A stretch of 64,000 nucleotides of DNA from assembly GCF_946408925.1 (NCBI RefSeq), contig NZ_CAMJUE010000002.1, positions 1 to 64,000 of the forward strand. Reading direction: 5' to 3'. Position numbers and translations under genes: made by a program. The notes under the pieces were generated by a model. That model worked only from the letters and a program-made list of their open reading frames with translations. It was not told the DNA's origin and ran no database searches. Origin of the DNA: an uncultured Methanobrevibacter sp. (GTDB lineage: Archaea; Methanobacteriota; Methanobacteria; Methanobacteriales; Methanobacteriaceae). Shown here in pieces: positions 46,098-54,400 of this stretch (positions are counted from its first letter, which is position 1; the number at the start of each line of letters is the position of its first letter).

Positions 46098-46207
46098 TGG
46101 TTTTAGGAATTGAAGACCCATGGATTTGGGGTGTTTATTTAGGGATTATCTTATCAACACTTCTATGTATTGTATATGGTATTGTAAACTGGAATAAGGG
46201 AGATTAG
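46094..46207 (+). CDS. Symporter small accessory protein (37 aa)
   Basis: This ORF is too short for the track. ATGATG overlaps the TGA of the symporter gene (ATGA coupling). The product MMVLGIEDPWIWGVYLGIIL plus one membrane helix and a NWNKGD tail fits the small single-span protein that accompanies SSS transporters in many archaea and bacteria. The pattern 'G-I-x-D-P-W-I-W ... Y-G-I-V-N-W' is distinctive. It probably forms a complex with the carrier. Confidence 0.85.
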   Translation: MMVLGIEDPWIWGVYLGIILSTLLCIVYGIVNWNKGD

Positions 46208-46363
46208 AATCCTTTATTCACTTTCTTTTTTTATTTTTAATTAAATCACTTTTTTTCAAAAAGTATTTTACTCAACGTTAACAAACATTCATTTAACTGA
46301 TGTATTGAACAAATTATTTTTTTCTTTGGTCATTGCAGCATATGATTCGTATAAGTGATAAAT

Positions 46364-47956
46364 ATGGATAAGGAAACAAAACAACGTTTGAGAGAAATCA
46401 GAGCAGCTATAAAAAAGTATGGTTTCCATGAAATCTTAGGTCAAACCGCTAAAAGCAAAATTCGAAAAAGCGATGAGGAGGAATCTGTCCTGTTGCTGGA
46501 TGATGAGATTCCAGTTAAATTACGATTGATGCTTCAGGATTTGGGAACAACTTTCATTAAATTGGGTCAGCTGTTGAGTACAAGGCCCGATATTGTAGGT
46601 GAAAAAATTGCAGATGAACTGGCTAACCTGCAGGATGACAATCCTGCCATATCTTATGAACAGGTCAAGGCAATTGTTGAAGAGCAGCTTGACGGAAAGA
46701 TTGAAGATTTGTTTGAAGACTTTTCACAAACACATTTGGCAACTGCTTCAATTGGCCAGGTTCATGAAGCAAGGCTGTTGACCGGCGAACGTGTTGCAGT
46801 AAAAGTGCAAAAGGAGGGTATCACAGATAAGATTGACCTAGATATTAGGATAATGAAATTTGTTGCCAACCGTGCGGACAAATTTAATTCCAATCTCAGA
46901 AAATTAAACTTACCTGGAATCATGGAGGAATTTGACCGTTCAATTCACAAGGAAATTGATTACAATAATGAATTCATGAATATGCAACGCATTGAACTGA
47001 ACTTTGAGGATAATCCATACATACACATCCCGGCCACTTACTCCCAGTATTGCACTTCAAAGGTTCTGACAATGGAATTCATAGACGGAACAAAACTTAA
47101 TGATGTGTATGAAAGCAATGATGATGAATTCGACAAAAAATTCATAGCAAAAAATGTTCTTGATTCATATCTCCAGCAACTCTTTATTGACGGGTTTTTC
47201 CATGGAGACCCTCATCCGGGAAACATAATGATTCTAGAAAATAATGTATTGTGTTATCTTGATTTGGGAATGATGGGATTTTTCGATGAGGAATTCAAAA
47301 AGAATCTCTCTGAACTGATGCTGTTATTCTCTGACCAGGACATAGATGGGCTGATAAATCAACTGATGTATATGGACATTCTGGATTATGACATTGACAC
47401 AAGACCATTGAAAAGGGATTTGAATGATTTGTTTGGAAGATATTTCGGTGTTGAGCTTAACCGCTTCGATGGAGTTTTGGAGGAGCTGCTTAATCTTATG
47501 CAGGACTACGGTGTAATCCTTCCGAATGAATTCGTCACAATGGCAAGAGGTCTGTCAATGGTTGAAGCCATTGCACACAATTTGGATCCTCAAATCGATG
47601 TTTTCGCATCAATCAAGCCGATTGCAAAACAAATCGCCAGACAGAGGGTTAACCCTAAACAGTATCTCAAAGGTAAGAAAAGTAATTTGATTCTCTATCA
47701 GCACATGATTCAGGCATTGCCAAAGCTTCTAACAAGAACAATCCATAAAATCGATAATGAGGAACTGCAATTCAGGTTTGAAGTGGACATTACAGATAAG
47801 GTGTCAATAATAGCACTGGTATCTGCACTTATTGTAAGTTCATCCGTTGTTTCTTTCGGGCCAAGGATATTTGACATACCTGTGATTTCTTTAATAGGTT
47901 ATGTGATGGCCATAATATTAGGTATAATTGGTATGAGGAAATTTGTGTTGAAATAG
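46364..47956 (+). CDS. ABC1/AarF/UbiB atypical protein kinase
   Basis: This protein of about 530 residues belongs to the UbiB/AarF/ADCK kinase-like family. The KxGQ motif is in FIKLGQLLSTRPDIV (about residue 60), followed by ATASIGQVHEARLLTGERVAVKVQK (AxAS nucleotide loop and lysine), the catalytic GFFHGDPHPGNIMI and the YLDLGMMG DFG-like motif. Two membrane helices end the protein. In bacteria and mitochondria the family supports quinone synthesis; methanogens lack ubiquinone, so its role here is lipid- or isoprenoid-related at most by analogy. GTGAT stands before ATG 46364; the track GTG lies within that site. Confidence 0.92.
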   Translation: MDKETKQRLREIRAAIKKYGFHEILGQTAKSKIRKSDEEESVLLLDDEIPVKLRLMLQDLGTTFIKLGQLLSTRPDIVGEKIADELANLQDDNPAISYEQVKAIVEEQLDGKIEDLFEDFSQTHLATASIGQVHEARLLTGERVAVKVQKEGITDKIDLDIRIMKFVANRADKFNSNLRKLNLPGIMEEFDRSIHKEIDYNNEFMNMQRIELNFEDNPYIHIPATYSQYCTSKVLTMEFIDGTKLNDVYESNDDEFDKKFIAKNVLDSYLQQLFIDGFFHGDPHPGNIMILENNVLCYLDLGMMGFFDEEFKKNLSELMLLFSDQDIDGLINQLMYMDILDYDIDTRPLKRDLNDLFGRYFGVELNRFDGVLEELLNLMQDYGVILPNEFVTMARGLSMVEAIAHNLDPQIDVFASIKPIAKQIARQRVNPKQYLKGKKSNLILYQHMIQALPKLLTRTIHKIDNEELQFRFEVDITDKVSIIALVSALIVSSSVVSFGPRIFDIPVISLIGYVMAIILGIIGMRKFVLK

Positions 47957-47959
47957 AAA

Positions 47960-47987
47960 ATTATGAAAAATTATTTTTTTTCATAAT
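47960..47987. terminator. Bidirectional hairpin between UbiB-like gene and adhesin
   Basis: ATTATGAAAAA and TTTTTCATAAT form an 11-bp stem between convergent genes, with a T-run inside and after the stem on the plus strand. Confidence 0.65.
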
Positions 47988-47998
47988 CATCTATTCAA

Positions 47999-49453
47999 TT
48001 ATTTTTTTACTTTAGCGGTCTTTTTAACACTTAATTTAGAGTATTTTACCTGATAGGATACTTTTTTACCCACTTTAAGTTTTTTAAGCACACTTTTTTT
48101 AATGGTTACCTTTGCAATTCCCTTCTTGTTGGTTTTTGCCTTGTAGGTTTTCCCGTTGAATTTGAAAGTGACTTTCTTACCCTTAATCAATGTTTTGCCT
48201 TTTGTAAGCTTTGCAGTTAAAACAAGTTTTTTAGCTGATTTTTTAATTTTAACTGTTTTTAGTGTTAATTTCAGATAATTGAATATGCATTTGGAAGCGG
48301 TTCCTCCGTAGATGTCTCTGCCGGTCGGCGCCTTGTTGTTTTCAAATGTACATTTCACAGCTTTTGCACAGTGGACCTTATCTGAACTTGATGTTCTAAA
48401 TCCGTATATTGCACCGCCTCTGCTTGCAGTGTTTTTGGTAAATGTTGATGTTTGGATTAAATTATCATAATATTTTGTTTCAGAAACCCATTTGCCGTTT
48501 TTGTCATAATGGCCTGTAGTTCCGTGGCATTTGAAGTATACTGCACCACCATATTTTGGAGCATTGTTTCCTGTGAATTTGGAATCTGTGATATATAAAT
48601 TTTTATCGCCAAATACTGCACCGCCGTTTTCACCCGCTTTGTTTGATGTGAATTGGGATGATGAAATATCAATGTCTGCGAAAGCATAAATTGCTCCACC
48701 GCCACGGCCTTTTGCCTGATTATTTGTAAAAACACAGTTGCTCACTTTATCTTTTAAAAATTTAAAAGTTGCATTCAGGCTAATTGGATTGAGGAAATTT
48801 AATTTTTCATCAATTTTTTTATCCGGGAAAAGATTGAGGTAAAATGATATTGATTTATCAAAGGATAATGTAAATAGAGCTCCTCCATCTCCGCCGGCAA
48901 TATTTTTATCGAAATTGGAATTTTTACAGTCAAGATATCCCAGAGAGTTGATTGCTCCTCCACAGTATTTTGCATAGTTGTTTGTGAAGCTGCATTTGTT
49001 AACTGTCAGATTTGCAAAATTAAGTATTGCACCGCCATAATAATTGGTATAACCATTTTTGAAGTTAATATTATTCAATGTCACTTTGTTTTTTTCTTTT
49101 AAATCAAATAATATCATAAAAATCCTGGATTTGGATTTACCATCCAATGTATGGCCATTTCCATCAATGGTTATGTCTTTGGTTATGACAATTCCGCTTT
49201 CAAGAAATCCATCATCATAAGAATAATCCCTGTCTAAAGTGATTGTTGAGCCTTCTGATGCAGTGCTGATTTTTAACTGAAGGGATGTGAAGGTTCCTTC
49301 TCCTGAATCGGAAAGCATATTCTGTGAGGTATCGTTTGCCTCAACTGTGGGAATTTCATTGCTGCTGGTTAATGTATCATTCATATCACTTGCACTGACA
49401 CATGCCAAACTGAATAAAAATACTATAAAAATGAGTAAAATTTTTATTTTCAT
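47999..49453 (-). CDS. Adhesin-like secreted beta-helix protein
   Basis: This 484-residue protein has a signal peptide (ILLIFIVFLFSLACVSA). A right-handed beta-helix region (about 75-390) contains repeated N-N-x-A-x-x-x-G-G-A-I turns (for example NNYAKYCGGAINSLG). A Lys-rich C-terminal Ig-like domain follows (KGKKVTFKFNGKTYKAKTNK). It lacks a C-terminal membrane helix, so the basic domain may bind the wall. It is the same class as the 1640-residue adhesin but much shorter. It is typical of gut Methanobrevibacter surface proteins. Confidence 0.87.
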   Translation of the reverse strand: MKIKILLIFIVFLFSLACVSASDMNDTLTSSNEIPTVEANDTSQNMLSDSGEGTFTSLQLKISTASEGSTITLDRDYSYDDGFLESGIVITKDITIDGNGHTLDGKSKSRIFMILFDLKEKNKVTLNNINFKNGYTNYYGGAILNFANLTVNKCSFTNNYAKYCGGAINSLGYLDCKNSNFDKNIAGGDGGALFTLSFDKSISFYLNLFPDKKIDEKLNFLNPISLNATFKFLKDKVSNCVFTNNQAKGRGGGAIYAFADIDISSSQFTSNKAGENGGAVFGDKNLYITDSKFTGNNAPKYGGAVYFKCHGTTGHYDKNGKWVSETKYYDNLIQTSTFTKNTASRGGAIYGFRTSSSDKVHCAKAVKCTFENNKAPTGRDIYGGTASKCIFNYLKLTLKTVKIKKSAKKLVLTAKLTKGKTLIKGKKVTFKFNGKTYKAKTNKKGIAKVTIKKSVLKKLKVGKKVSYQVKYSKLSVKKTAKVKK

Positions 49454-49602
49454 ATTTAACTTCCTCTTTTGTATTATTTAATTATTAAATATGTTTTAAG
49501 ATATAAAAATATTTTTTTGTAAATTATTTTTTAATATAGTGTCAAAATATTTATTATTAACTTAAAATATAAATTTTAACAACTAATTAAATGAGGTATT
49601 AA

Positions 49603-51441
49603 ATGGCGGGAAGAAATATTGGAAATATCTTTGAAATTATTAAAAAAGACTTCAAGTCAGCATTTTCAAATCCCATTGTCACTATTGTTTTAATTGGAAT
49701 AATAATCTTGCCTTCCCTTTATGCTCTTTTAAACATTCAGGCATGCTGGGATCCATATGGAAACACAGGTGAGGTTCAATTTGCAATTGCAAACTTGGAT
49801 AAGGGAGCATCTTTTGAGGATGAAAAATTTAATATAGGAGATGAACTTGTTAAGGACTTGAAGAAGAATGATAAGTTTGACTGGACGTTTGTAACTGAAG
49901 ATGAACTGCGGGACGGTGTTTATACGGGGAAATATTATGCAGGAATCATAATGCCCAAAAACCTGAGTGAAAATGTCATTTCCATAACAACGGATGATCC
50001 TCAACAGGCAAAACTGGAATACGTTGTTAATGTAAAGGCAAATCCTGTAGCTGCCAAATTAACCGACTCAGGTTCAAATGCAGTTTACAATGCATTAAAT
50101 GCTAAGATTATTGAAATCATTAACCTTGCTGCTTACGGTAAACTTGGTGAATTGCAGGAAGGTCTTGCATCCGGTGCAAGTCAGCTTTCAAGCGGTGGGG
50201 ACCAGCTTCAATCCGGTGCGTCACAGGTATCGTCAGGTGCGTCACAGGTATCCTCAGGAGCAGACCAGGTAAAAGACGGTTCCAGCCAAGTCAAGGATGG
50301 GGCAAGTCAGGTTAAATCTGGAGTGTCCAGTGTTGATGATGGTGCAAAACAGGTTAAAGATGGTTCTAGTGCTGTTAAAAATGGTGCTAGTCAGGTTGAA
50401 CAGGGATCTGAAGAGCTTCAGTCTGCTGTTGACCCATCTCTCATACCTGAAGGTCCTGTAAAAGAGTATGTTGAAGGAAATGTCAAGCTTGCAAACGGAA
50501 GTGGTGAAGTTGCAAGCGGTGCAAGCCAATTGGCCGATGGGTCTGTGGCACTGGCTGAAGGTTCATCCAAACTGGCCAAAGGTTCCGGTAAGGTTGCAGA
50601 TGGTGCCAGTCAACTCGCTGACGGTTCAGTTGAACTAGCTGACGGTTCATTGGCTTTAGCGGCAGGTGCAGAATTGCTAGGAAATTCCGCCGCAATGGCA
50701 TTGTTCACCGCAGCAGGTTCTCTTGGAGCAACTGCCGACCAGTTAGGTCAATTGACAGGCATTAATGAAACAATTCTTGGCGATTATTTCTTCTCTCCAG
50801 TAAAACTTGACAGGCATGAAATTTTTTCAGTACCTGATTATGGATCAGATGTGGCTCCATTTTACTTGGTATTGTCAATGTGGGTTGGTGCACTGATTAC
50901 ATGTGCAATGCTAAAGCCGGGTGTTGCCAAAGGAACAAAATACTCACCTCTTGAGATGTATTTCGGAAAATTAACAATATTTCTGATACTGAGTATTTTC
51001 CAGGTTGCCGTAACTGTTATTGGTTCATTAATCTTGGGAATATACATTGCCAATATGCCTTTGTTTGTCCTGTCGGCATTTTTAGTATCGGCTGTTTTCA
51101 TGATACTGATTTATTCTCTGGTTTCTGCATTGGGAGAAGTTGGAAAAGCAATAGCAGTTGTGCTTTTGGTTATTCAGATATCCGGTACCGGCGGTGTTTA
51201 TCCGGTTCAGATAATGGGTGACTTCTTCAAGGTGATGAATCCATATCTTCCGATGACCTATGCGATAACGTTGATACGTGAAGCTCAGCTTGGTTTGGTG
51301 TGGTCTAATTATTGGCCTGCATTGATTATTCTTTTAGCAATCGGTATCCTGACAGTTGCTGTTTTACTGGTTGTAAAAGATAGGGCTGATTCAGCAGCAC
51401 ATTACTTTGAAAAACGTTTAGAAGATAGTGGACTATTTTAG
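49603..51441 (+). CDS. YhgE/Pip-type membrane protein
   Basis: This 612-residue protein has one N-terminal helix (about 23-43), a large outside loop and five helices in the C-terminal ABC-2-like part (about 415-600). The start IFEIIKKDFKSAFSNPIVTIVLIGI and ALLNIQACWDPYGNTGEV are typical of the YhgE/Pip family (phage-infection protein in lactococci; part of type VII secretion-like loci elsewhere). The loop has a long stretch of 7-residue S/DGASQ-type repeats forming a stalk (about 187-355). Function in archaea is unknown. A hairpin terminator follows. Confidence 0.88.
   Translation: MAGRNIGNIFEIIKKDFKSAFSNPIVTIVLIGIIILPSLYALLNIQACWDPYGNTGEVQFAIANLDKGASFEDEKFNIGDELVKDLKKNDKFDWTFVTEDELRDGVYTGKYYAGIIMPKNLSENVISITTDDPQQAKLEYVVNVKANPVAAKLTDSGSNAVYNALNAKIIEIINLAAYGKLGELQEGLASGASQLSSGGDQLQSGASQVSSGASQVSSGADQVKDGSSQVKDGASQVKSGVSSVDDGAKQVKDGSSAVKNGASQVEQGSEELQSAVDPSLIPEGPVKEYVEGNVKLANGSGEVASGASQLADGSVALAEGSSKLAKGSGKVADGASQLADGSVELADGSLALAAGAELLGNSAAMALFTAAGSLGATADQLGQLTGINETILGDYFFSPVKLDRHEIFSVPDYGSDVAPFYLVLSMWVGALITCAMLKPGVAKGTKYSPLEMYFGKLTIFLILSIFQVAVTVIGSLILGIYIANMPLFVLSAFLVSAVFMILIYSLVSALGEVGKAIAVVLLVIQISGTGGVYPVQIMGDFFKVMNPYLPMTYAITLIREAQLGLVWSNYWPALIILLAIGILTVAVLLVVKDRADSAAHYFEKRLEDSGLF
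50150..50690 (+). repeat. Heptad-coded repeat tract in YhgE/Pip gene
   Basis: Twenty-one-base units coding for GASQVSS/GASQLAD/GSSQVKD-like heptads repeat about 20 times, interrupted by a non-repeat segment near 50430-50490. Two adjacent units (gtgcgtcacaggtatcctcagg type) are nearly identical, showing recent duplication. Confidence 0.7.
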
Positions 51442-51475
51442 AAGTTGTCATTCAACTTCTTCAATTCTTTTTTTT
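51440..51475 (+). terminator. Hairpin terminator after YhgE/Pip gene
   Basis: AGAAGTTG-TCATT-CAACTTCT is a perfect 8-bp stem overlapping the stop region and is followed by TCAATTCTTTTTTTT. Confidence 0.75.
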
Positions 51476-51598
51476 AATAAATATTATTTAAAGTTCTAGT
51501 GGATTTTTTTCTGAGTGGGTGATGGATTTGGGGTTTTTTATCATTTGCATCTAAATGAACTAAAGTTTATCTATAAAAATTAAAATTAAAAAAAGTGT

Positions 51599-51614
51599 TG
51601 GTCATGCATGACCA
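51599..51614 (-). terminator. Hairpin terminator of paired membrane genes
   Basis: TGGTCA-TGCA-TGACCA lies 15 bases after the stop of the second gene. On the minus strand it is followed by ACACTTTTTTT. Confidence 0.65.
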
Positions 51615-51628
51615 TTAAAAAAATAAAA

Positions 51629-51910
51629 TTATGGGAAAAGAGATACTCCCATAGCTTCAATCATTGATTGTAAACCTAATATGATAATAGCTACCCCACC
51701 AAATATTTCAATATAATCTGCATATTTGATGGCCACTTTTGTTCCGTATGTTCCAATCAGCAACCATATGATTACTGCAATTAAACTTAATCCTCCTAAA
51801 ATAAATGGGTCAACATGTGCAACTGCACCCTGTGAAGCTAGAATCAAGTTTTCTATGTTTCCAAAAATGAGCAAACCTGTAAAAGGTGCATAGTCTTTAA
51901 GATTGACCAT
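51629..51910 (-). CDS. Half-size three-TM membrane protein, second of a paralogous pair
   Basis: This protein of 93 residues begins MVNLKDYAPFTGLLIFGNIENLILAS and has three membrane helices ending YIEIFGGVAIIILGLQSM. It is clearly homologous to the preceding gene (shared FGNIENLILASQG and ILGGLS). The third helix resembles half of a LysE/MntP/CadD-type transporter, which normally has six helices, so the two may form a heterodimer. GAGGTGAAAACA precedes ATG 51910, and the ORF overlaps the upstream gene by 14 bases. The track start at 51955 is too long. The transported ion is unknown. Confidence 0.75.
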   Translation of the reverse strand: MVNLKDYAPFTGLLIFGNIENLILASQGAVAHVDPFILGGLSLIAVIIWLLIGTYGTKVAIKYADYIEIFGGVAIIILGLQSMIEAMGVSLFP

Positions 51911-52199
51911 TGTTTTCACCTCTTTTAGCAGCTCTAAGGTTTCTGACAGCACCATGCACTGACTGGATACCTAATATGACTATTGCAAGACCACCAATAA
52001 ATGTGATGTAGCTTGAATATTGTATTGCAACACTTGTAGCCACAGTTCCAATAAATAGCCATATGATTACTACAATTATACTTAATCCACCTAATATTTT
52101 AGGATTTACGCCTTGAACAACACCTTGTGATGCCAGAATCAAGTTTTCTATGTTTCCAAAAATAATTAATCCTATAAATGGTACAAATTGTTCTAACAA
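51897..52199 (-). CDS. Half-size three-TM membrane protein, first of a paralogous pair
   Basis: This 100-residue protein has three membrane helices and a basic tail (LRAAKRGENNGQS). It shares FGNIENLILASQG and ILGGLSIIVVIIWLFIGT with its neighbour. The start is TTG 52199, set by GGTGATAAT just before it. The fold looks like half of a LysE-superfamily cation exporter, but this is inference; a named family is not certain. It is translationally coupled to the second copy. Confidence 0.75.
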   Translation of the reverse strand: MLEQFVPFIGLIIFGNIENLILASQGVVQGVNPKILGGLSIIVVIIWLFIGTVATSVAIQYSSYITFIGGLAIVILGIQSVHGAVRNLRAAKRGENNGQS

Positions 52200-52511
52200 A
52201 TTATCACCAGTTAAATATTTATTTTATAACTATTTAAATGTATTTGTGTTGTATAAATTGTAATTCTCCAGTTAACTATATAATTAAGCGTATATTTGGA
52301 TAATGAATAATGTGAAATTGAATTTTATCAATTATTTTTTTAAAATAAAATCTTAGAGGGGATTTATATCTTTTTTAATTAAAATTTTTAATTTGTGTAA
52401 TTTTTTTTAAACAATTAATACTGTCAAAAATTATATATATTAGCTAATGGAAGAAATGATTATTAACTATGTCAATAGTTATGTTTAACAAGTTAAATGG
52501 AGGTAAAATTT
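52200..52511. promoter_or_regulatory. Divergent intergenic region with TATA for 52512 gene
   Basis: This is 312 AT-rich bases. AAAATTATATATATTAG (52428-52444) is a TATA box about 70-80 bases before the plus-strand ATG. A TATA for the minus-strand pair is likely near 52230 but less clear. No RNA gene or ORF is seen. Confidence 0.45.
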
Positions 52512-52721
52512 ATGGCAAACCCAATTCTTGCAGCAATATTGTCTTTTATTATCCCTGGTTTAGGTCAAGCTTATGCAGGAGATATTCAAAAAGGAGTTAT
52601 ATTCTTCGTAATCGCAGTGATTCTGGCTGTTGTTGATTTTTTCACCGCTTTTTTAACAAGTATTATCAGTTTAATATTTGCTATTTATGCAGCTTATGAT
52701 GCTTATAAATTATCACAATAA
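52512..52721 (+). CDS. Small TM2-like membrane protein
   Basis: This 69-residue protein begins MANPILAAILSFIIPGLGQAYAG, the start typical of TM2/DUF5683-like small proteins (I-P-G-L-G-Q-x-Y-x-G). A second hydrophobic helix spans the middle (GVIFFVIAVILAVVDFF) and a third segment ends the protein. ATG 52512 is preceded by GGAGGTAAAATTT; the track start is five codons too far upstream. Function is unknown; such proteins are common in gut archaea. Confidence 0.8.
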   Translation: MANPILAAILSFIIPGLGQAYAGDIQKGVIFFVIAVILAVVDFFTAFLTSIISLIFAIYAAYDAYKLSQ

Positions 52722-52845
52722 GCATTGAAGTTTAAATTTACTTATTTTTTCATTTTTTTTTAGAAATTCATTATCAATTATTTTTTGGTTTTACATATTT
52801 AATGCCTTATTTTTGTAGGGATAACATTATTTTTTTTAGAATGTC

Positions 52846-52873
52846 TTAATATATATTGTTGCATATGACAACA
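52846..52873 (+). promoter_or_regulatory. TATA box with MarR-like operator before decayed SDR gene
   Basis: TTAATATATATTG overlaps TGTTG-CATATGA-CAACA, an inverted repeat of the size and look of MarR-type operators. A ribosome site (AAGGGAT) and ATG 52915 follow, but that reading frame is broken at once (MNDEYY stop). Confidence 0.4.
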
Positions 52874-52990
52874 TTTTTATATTTGGATTTTTAAATTTAA
52901 ATCAAGGGATACTTATGAATGATGAGTATTATTAATTGAAATTAGCCAAAAAGAGTGATGTATGAATAATGTGGAGGAGGATAAAAAGGA

Positions 52991-53242
52991 GCAAGAATCA
53001 ACTCAATATCTTCCGGAATCATCTTAACTCTGGCAATTGACGAGTTCAACGGTCCAAGATGAGACTTTTACAAAACCATGTTTGTAAACTGCTCATCTGG
53101 AACGAGGGGAAACTGCCGATGAAGTTGCAAATGTTGCAGAATTATTATGGGTGACAAGGGTGCAACCATCACAGGCAGTGACATATTGGCTGGCGGTGGT
53201 GCAACTGCATTATATTATCTACGGCAGGTTAAACCCGAATAA
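52991..53242 (+). pseudogene. Remnant of short-chain dehydrogenase/reductase (C-terminal part)
   Basis: Joined across frames, the sequence encodes ARINSISSGIILTLAIDEF, then DFYKTMF, ETADEVANVAELL and GDKGATITGSDILAGGG, which is the conserved C-terminal third of an SDR oxidoreductase. An in-frame TGA stands at 53060 and at least two frameshifts follow (near 53105 and 53150). The N-terminal nucleotide-binding part is missing or unrecognisable, consistent with a deletion after a retained promoter and ribosome site. It lies 18 bases before a CMD-family gene, probably once its operon partner. Confidence 0.8.
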
Positions 53243-53260
53243 ATTTAATCTGGTGATAAA

Positions 53261-53980
53261 ATGAAAGATTTGTTTGAAAATTTTGAAAGAATAGAAAAAA
53301 ACGACCCTGAATTTCATGAGCTGTTTGAAAACTTCGCATATGATGAAGTTTATCAATATTCCACTTTGGATGAAAAGGAATCTGTTTTAGTGACTTTGGC
53401 ATCACTTATTGCATGCCAGTCTCCAAAGGCATTTAAAAAGATATTATTGTCTGCAATCAATAAATACATCACCCCTGAGGAAGTTAAGGAACTGCTTTAT
53501 CAATCTGTACCGTATGTCGGTTTCGGCCGTGCACACAATTTCTTCGGTGTTGTCATTAAGGTGTTTGACAAAAAAGGAATAGAATTGCCAATGGCTCCAA
53601 GATCAAACACTGATTCACAAGACAGGTATGAAAAGGGATTGGATATTCAGAATAGGTATTTTGGTGAGGAGTTTATCTCAGCAATGAAAGAGGCCCGACC
53701 TGAAGGTCAGAAACATTTTGACAACTTCCTTGAAGGTTACTGTTTCGGTGACTTCTATACTCGTGATGGCTTAAACGATCAGCAAAGGGAACTTATCACA
53801 TTCACTTTCATCGCAACTTTAGGAGGATGTGAAAATCAGTTAAGAGGTCATACCCAAGGCAATTTAAGTGTAGGCAATGATAAGGAAAAACTGGTATCTG
53901 CAATAACAATCATATTGCCTTATATAGGTTTTCCAAGGTCTTTTAATGCTTTGGCGATAATCAATGAAATTTGTGATTAA
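53261..53980 (+). CDS. Carboxymuconolactone decarboxylase (AhpD-like) family protein
   Basis: This 239-residue protein has two CMD-like helical domains: residues 40-105 (LASLIACQSPKAFKKILLSA) and 165-235 (ELITFTFIATLGGCENQLRGHTQGNL, the E-x-x-x-H type site). Relatives act in oxidant defence or as decarboxylases; the paired CxxC of AhpD is absent. The start is preceded by GGTGATAAA. The upstream SDR-like gene is a pseudogene, so this is the surviving member of a former operon. Confidence 0.88.
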   Translation: MKDLFENFERIEKNDPEFHELFENFAYDEVYQYSTLDEKESVLVTLASLIACQSPKAFKKILLSAINKYITPEEVKELLYQSVPYVGFGRAHNFFGVVIKVFDKKGIELPMAPRSNTDSQDRYEKGLDIQNRYFGEEFISAMKEARPEGQKHFDNFLEGYCFGDFYTRDGLNDQQRELITFTFIATLGGCENQLRGHTQGNLSVGNDKEKLVSAITIILPYIGFPRSFNALAIINEICD

Positions 53981-53996
53981 GGGATTTTTCCCTTAA
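53977..53996. terminator. Bidirectional hairpin between CMD gene and PPOx gene
   Basis: TTAAGGGA-TTTT-TCCCTTAA is a perfect 8-bp stem overlapping both convergent stop codons. Confidence 0.7.
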
Positions 53997-54400
53997 TACT
54001 TAAATTCATATGTTTCTTCAACCTCCATCATATTTCTGATTTCGGCTGTGGCATTGTCTAGGAAAAAGATTCCCATTTCAAAACCGTTTGCCTTGTACAC
54101 TTCAGCGATTTCAGGCATCATTTCAAATGCTTTTTCAACTATTTCTTCGTTTTTGCTTAAATCGGCGGTTCCAAAATATCTAAGGAAATGTTCACCGTCC
54201 CATGCTGCAATTTCCACATTTGGATTGGCTTCCATTTGCTTGTATACGTCCTTGTAGGTTCCAACACCGAAGTAGATTTTGTCGCCGTCCAATAAGTGGA
54301 ATCCGAGCGGCCTTACTTTTGGCTTGTCCCCGTCAACGGTTGCAAGGTAGAATTCTTCTGCTTTTGTTAAAATTTCATCTACTTTTTCAATATTTGACAT
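53993..54400 (-). CDS. Pyridoxamine 5'-phosphate oxidase-like flavoprotein
   Basis: This 135-residue protein is a small split-barrel flavoprotein: AEEFYLATVDGDKPKVRPLGFHLLDGDKIYFGVGTYKDVYKQM, then VEIAAWDGEHFLRYFGTADL. Such proteins bind FMN or F420 and may reduce small substrates; a true PNPOx role is unlikely. GGTGATTAA stands before the ATG and TTATATATAA about 30 bases further upstream is a TATA box. The gene is divergent from modA. Confidence 0.87.
   Translation of the reverse strand: MSNIEKVDEILTKAEEFYLATVDGDKPKVRPLGFHLLDGDKIYFGVGTYKDVYKQMEANPNVEIAAWDGEHFLRYFGTADLSKNEEIVEKAFEMMPEIAEVYKANGFEMGIFFLDNATAEIRNMMEVEETYEFKY

Noticed and set aside
52960-53026. Small ORF MNNVEEDKKEQESTQYLPESS
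   Set aside because: It is an out-of-frame reading over the SDR remnant, whose codons give a clear family match in another frame.
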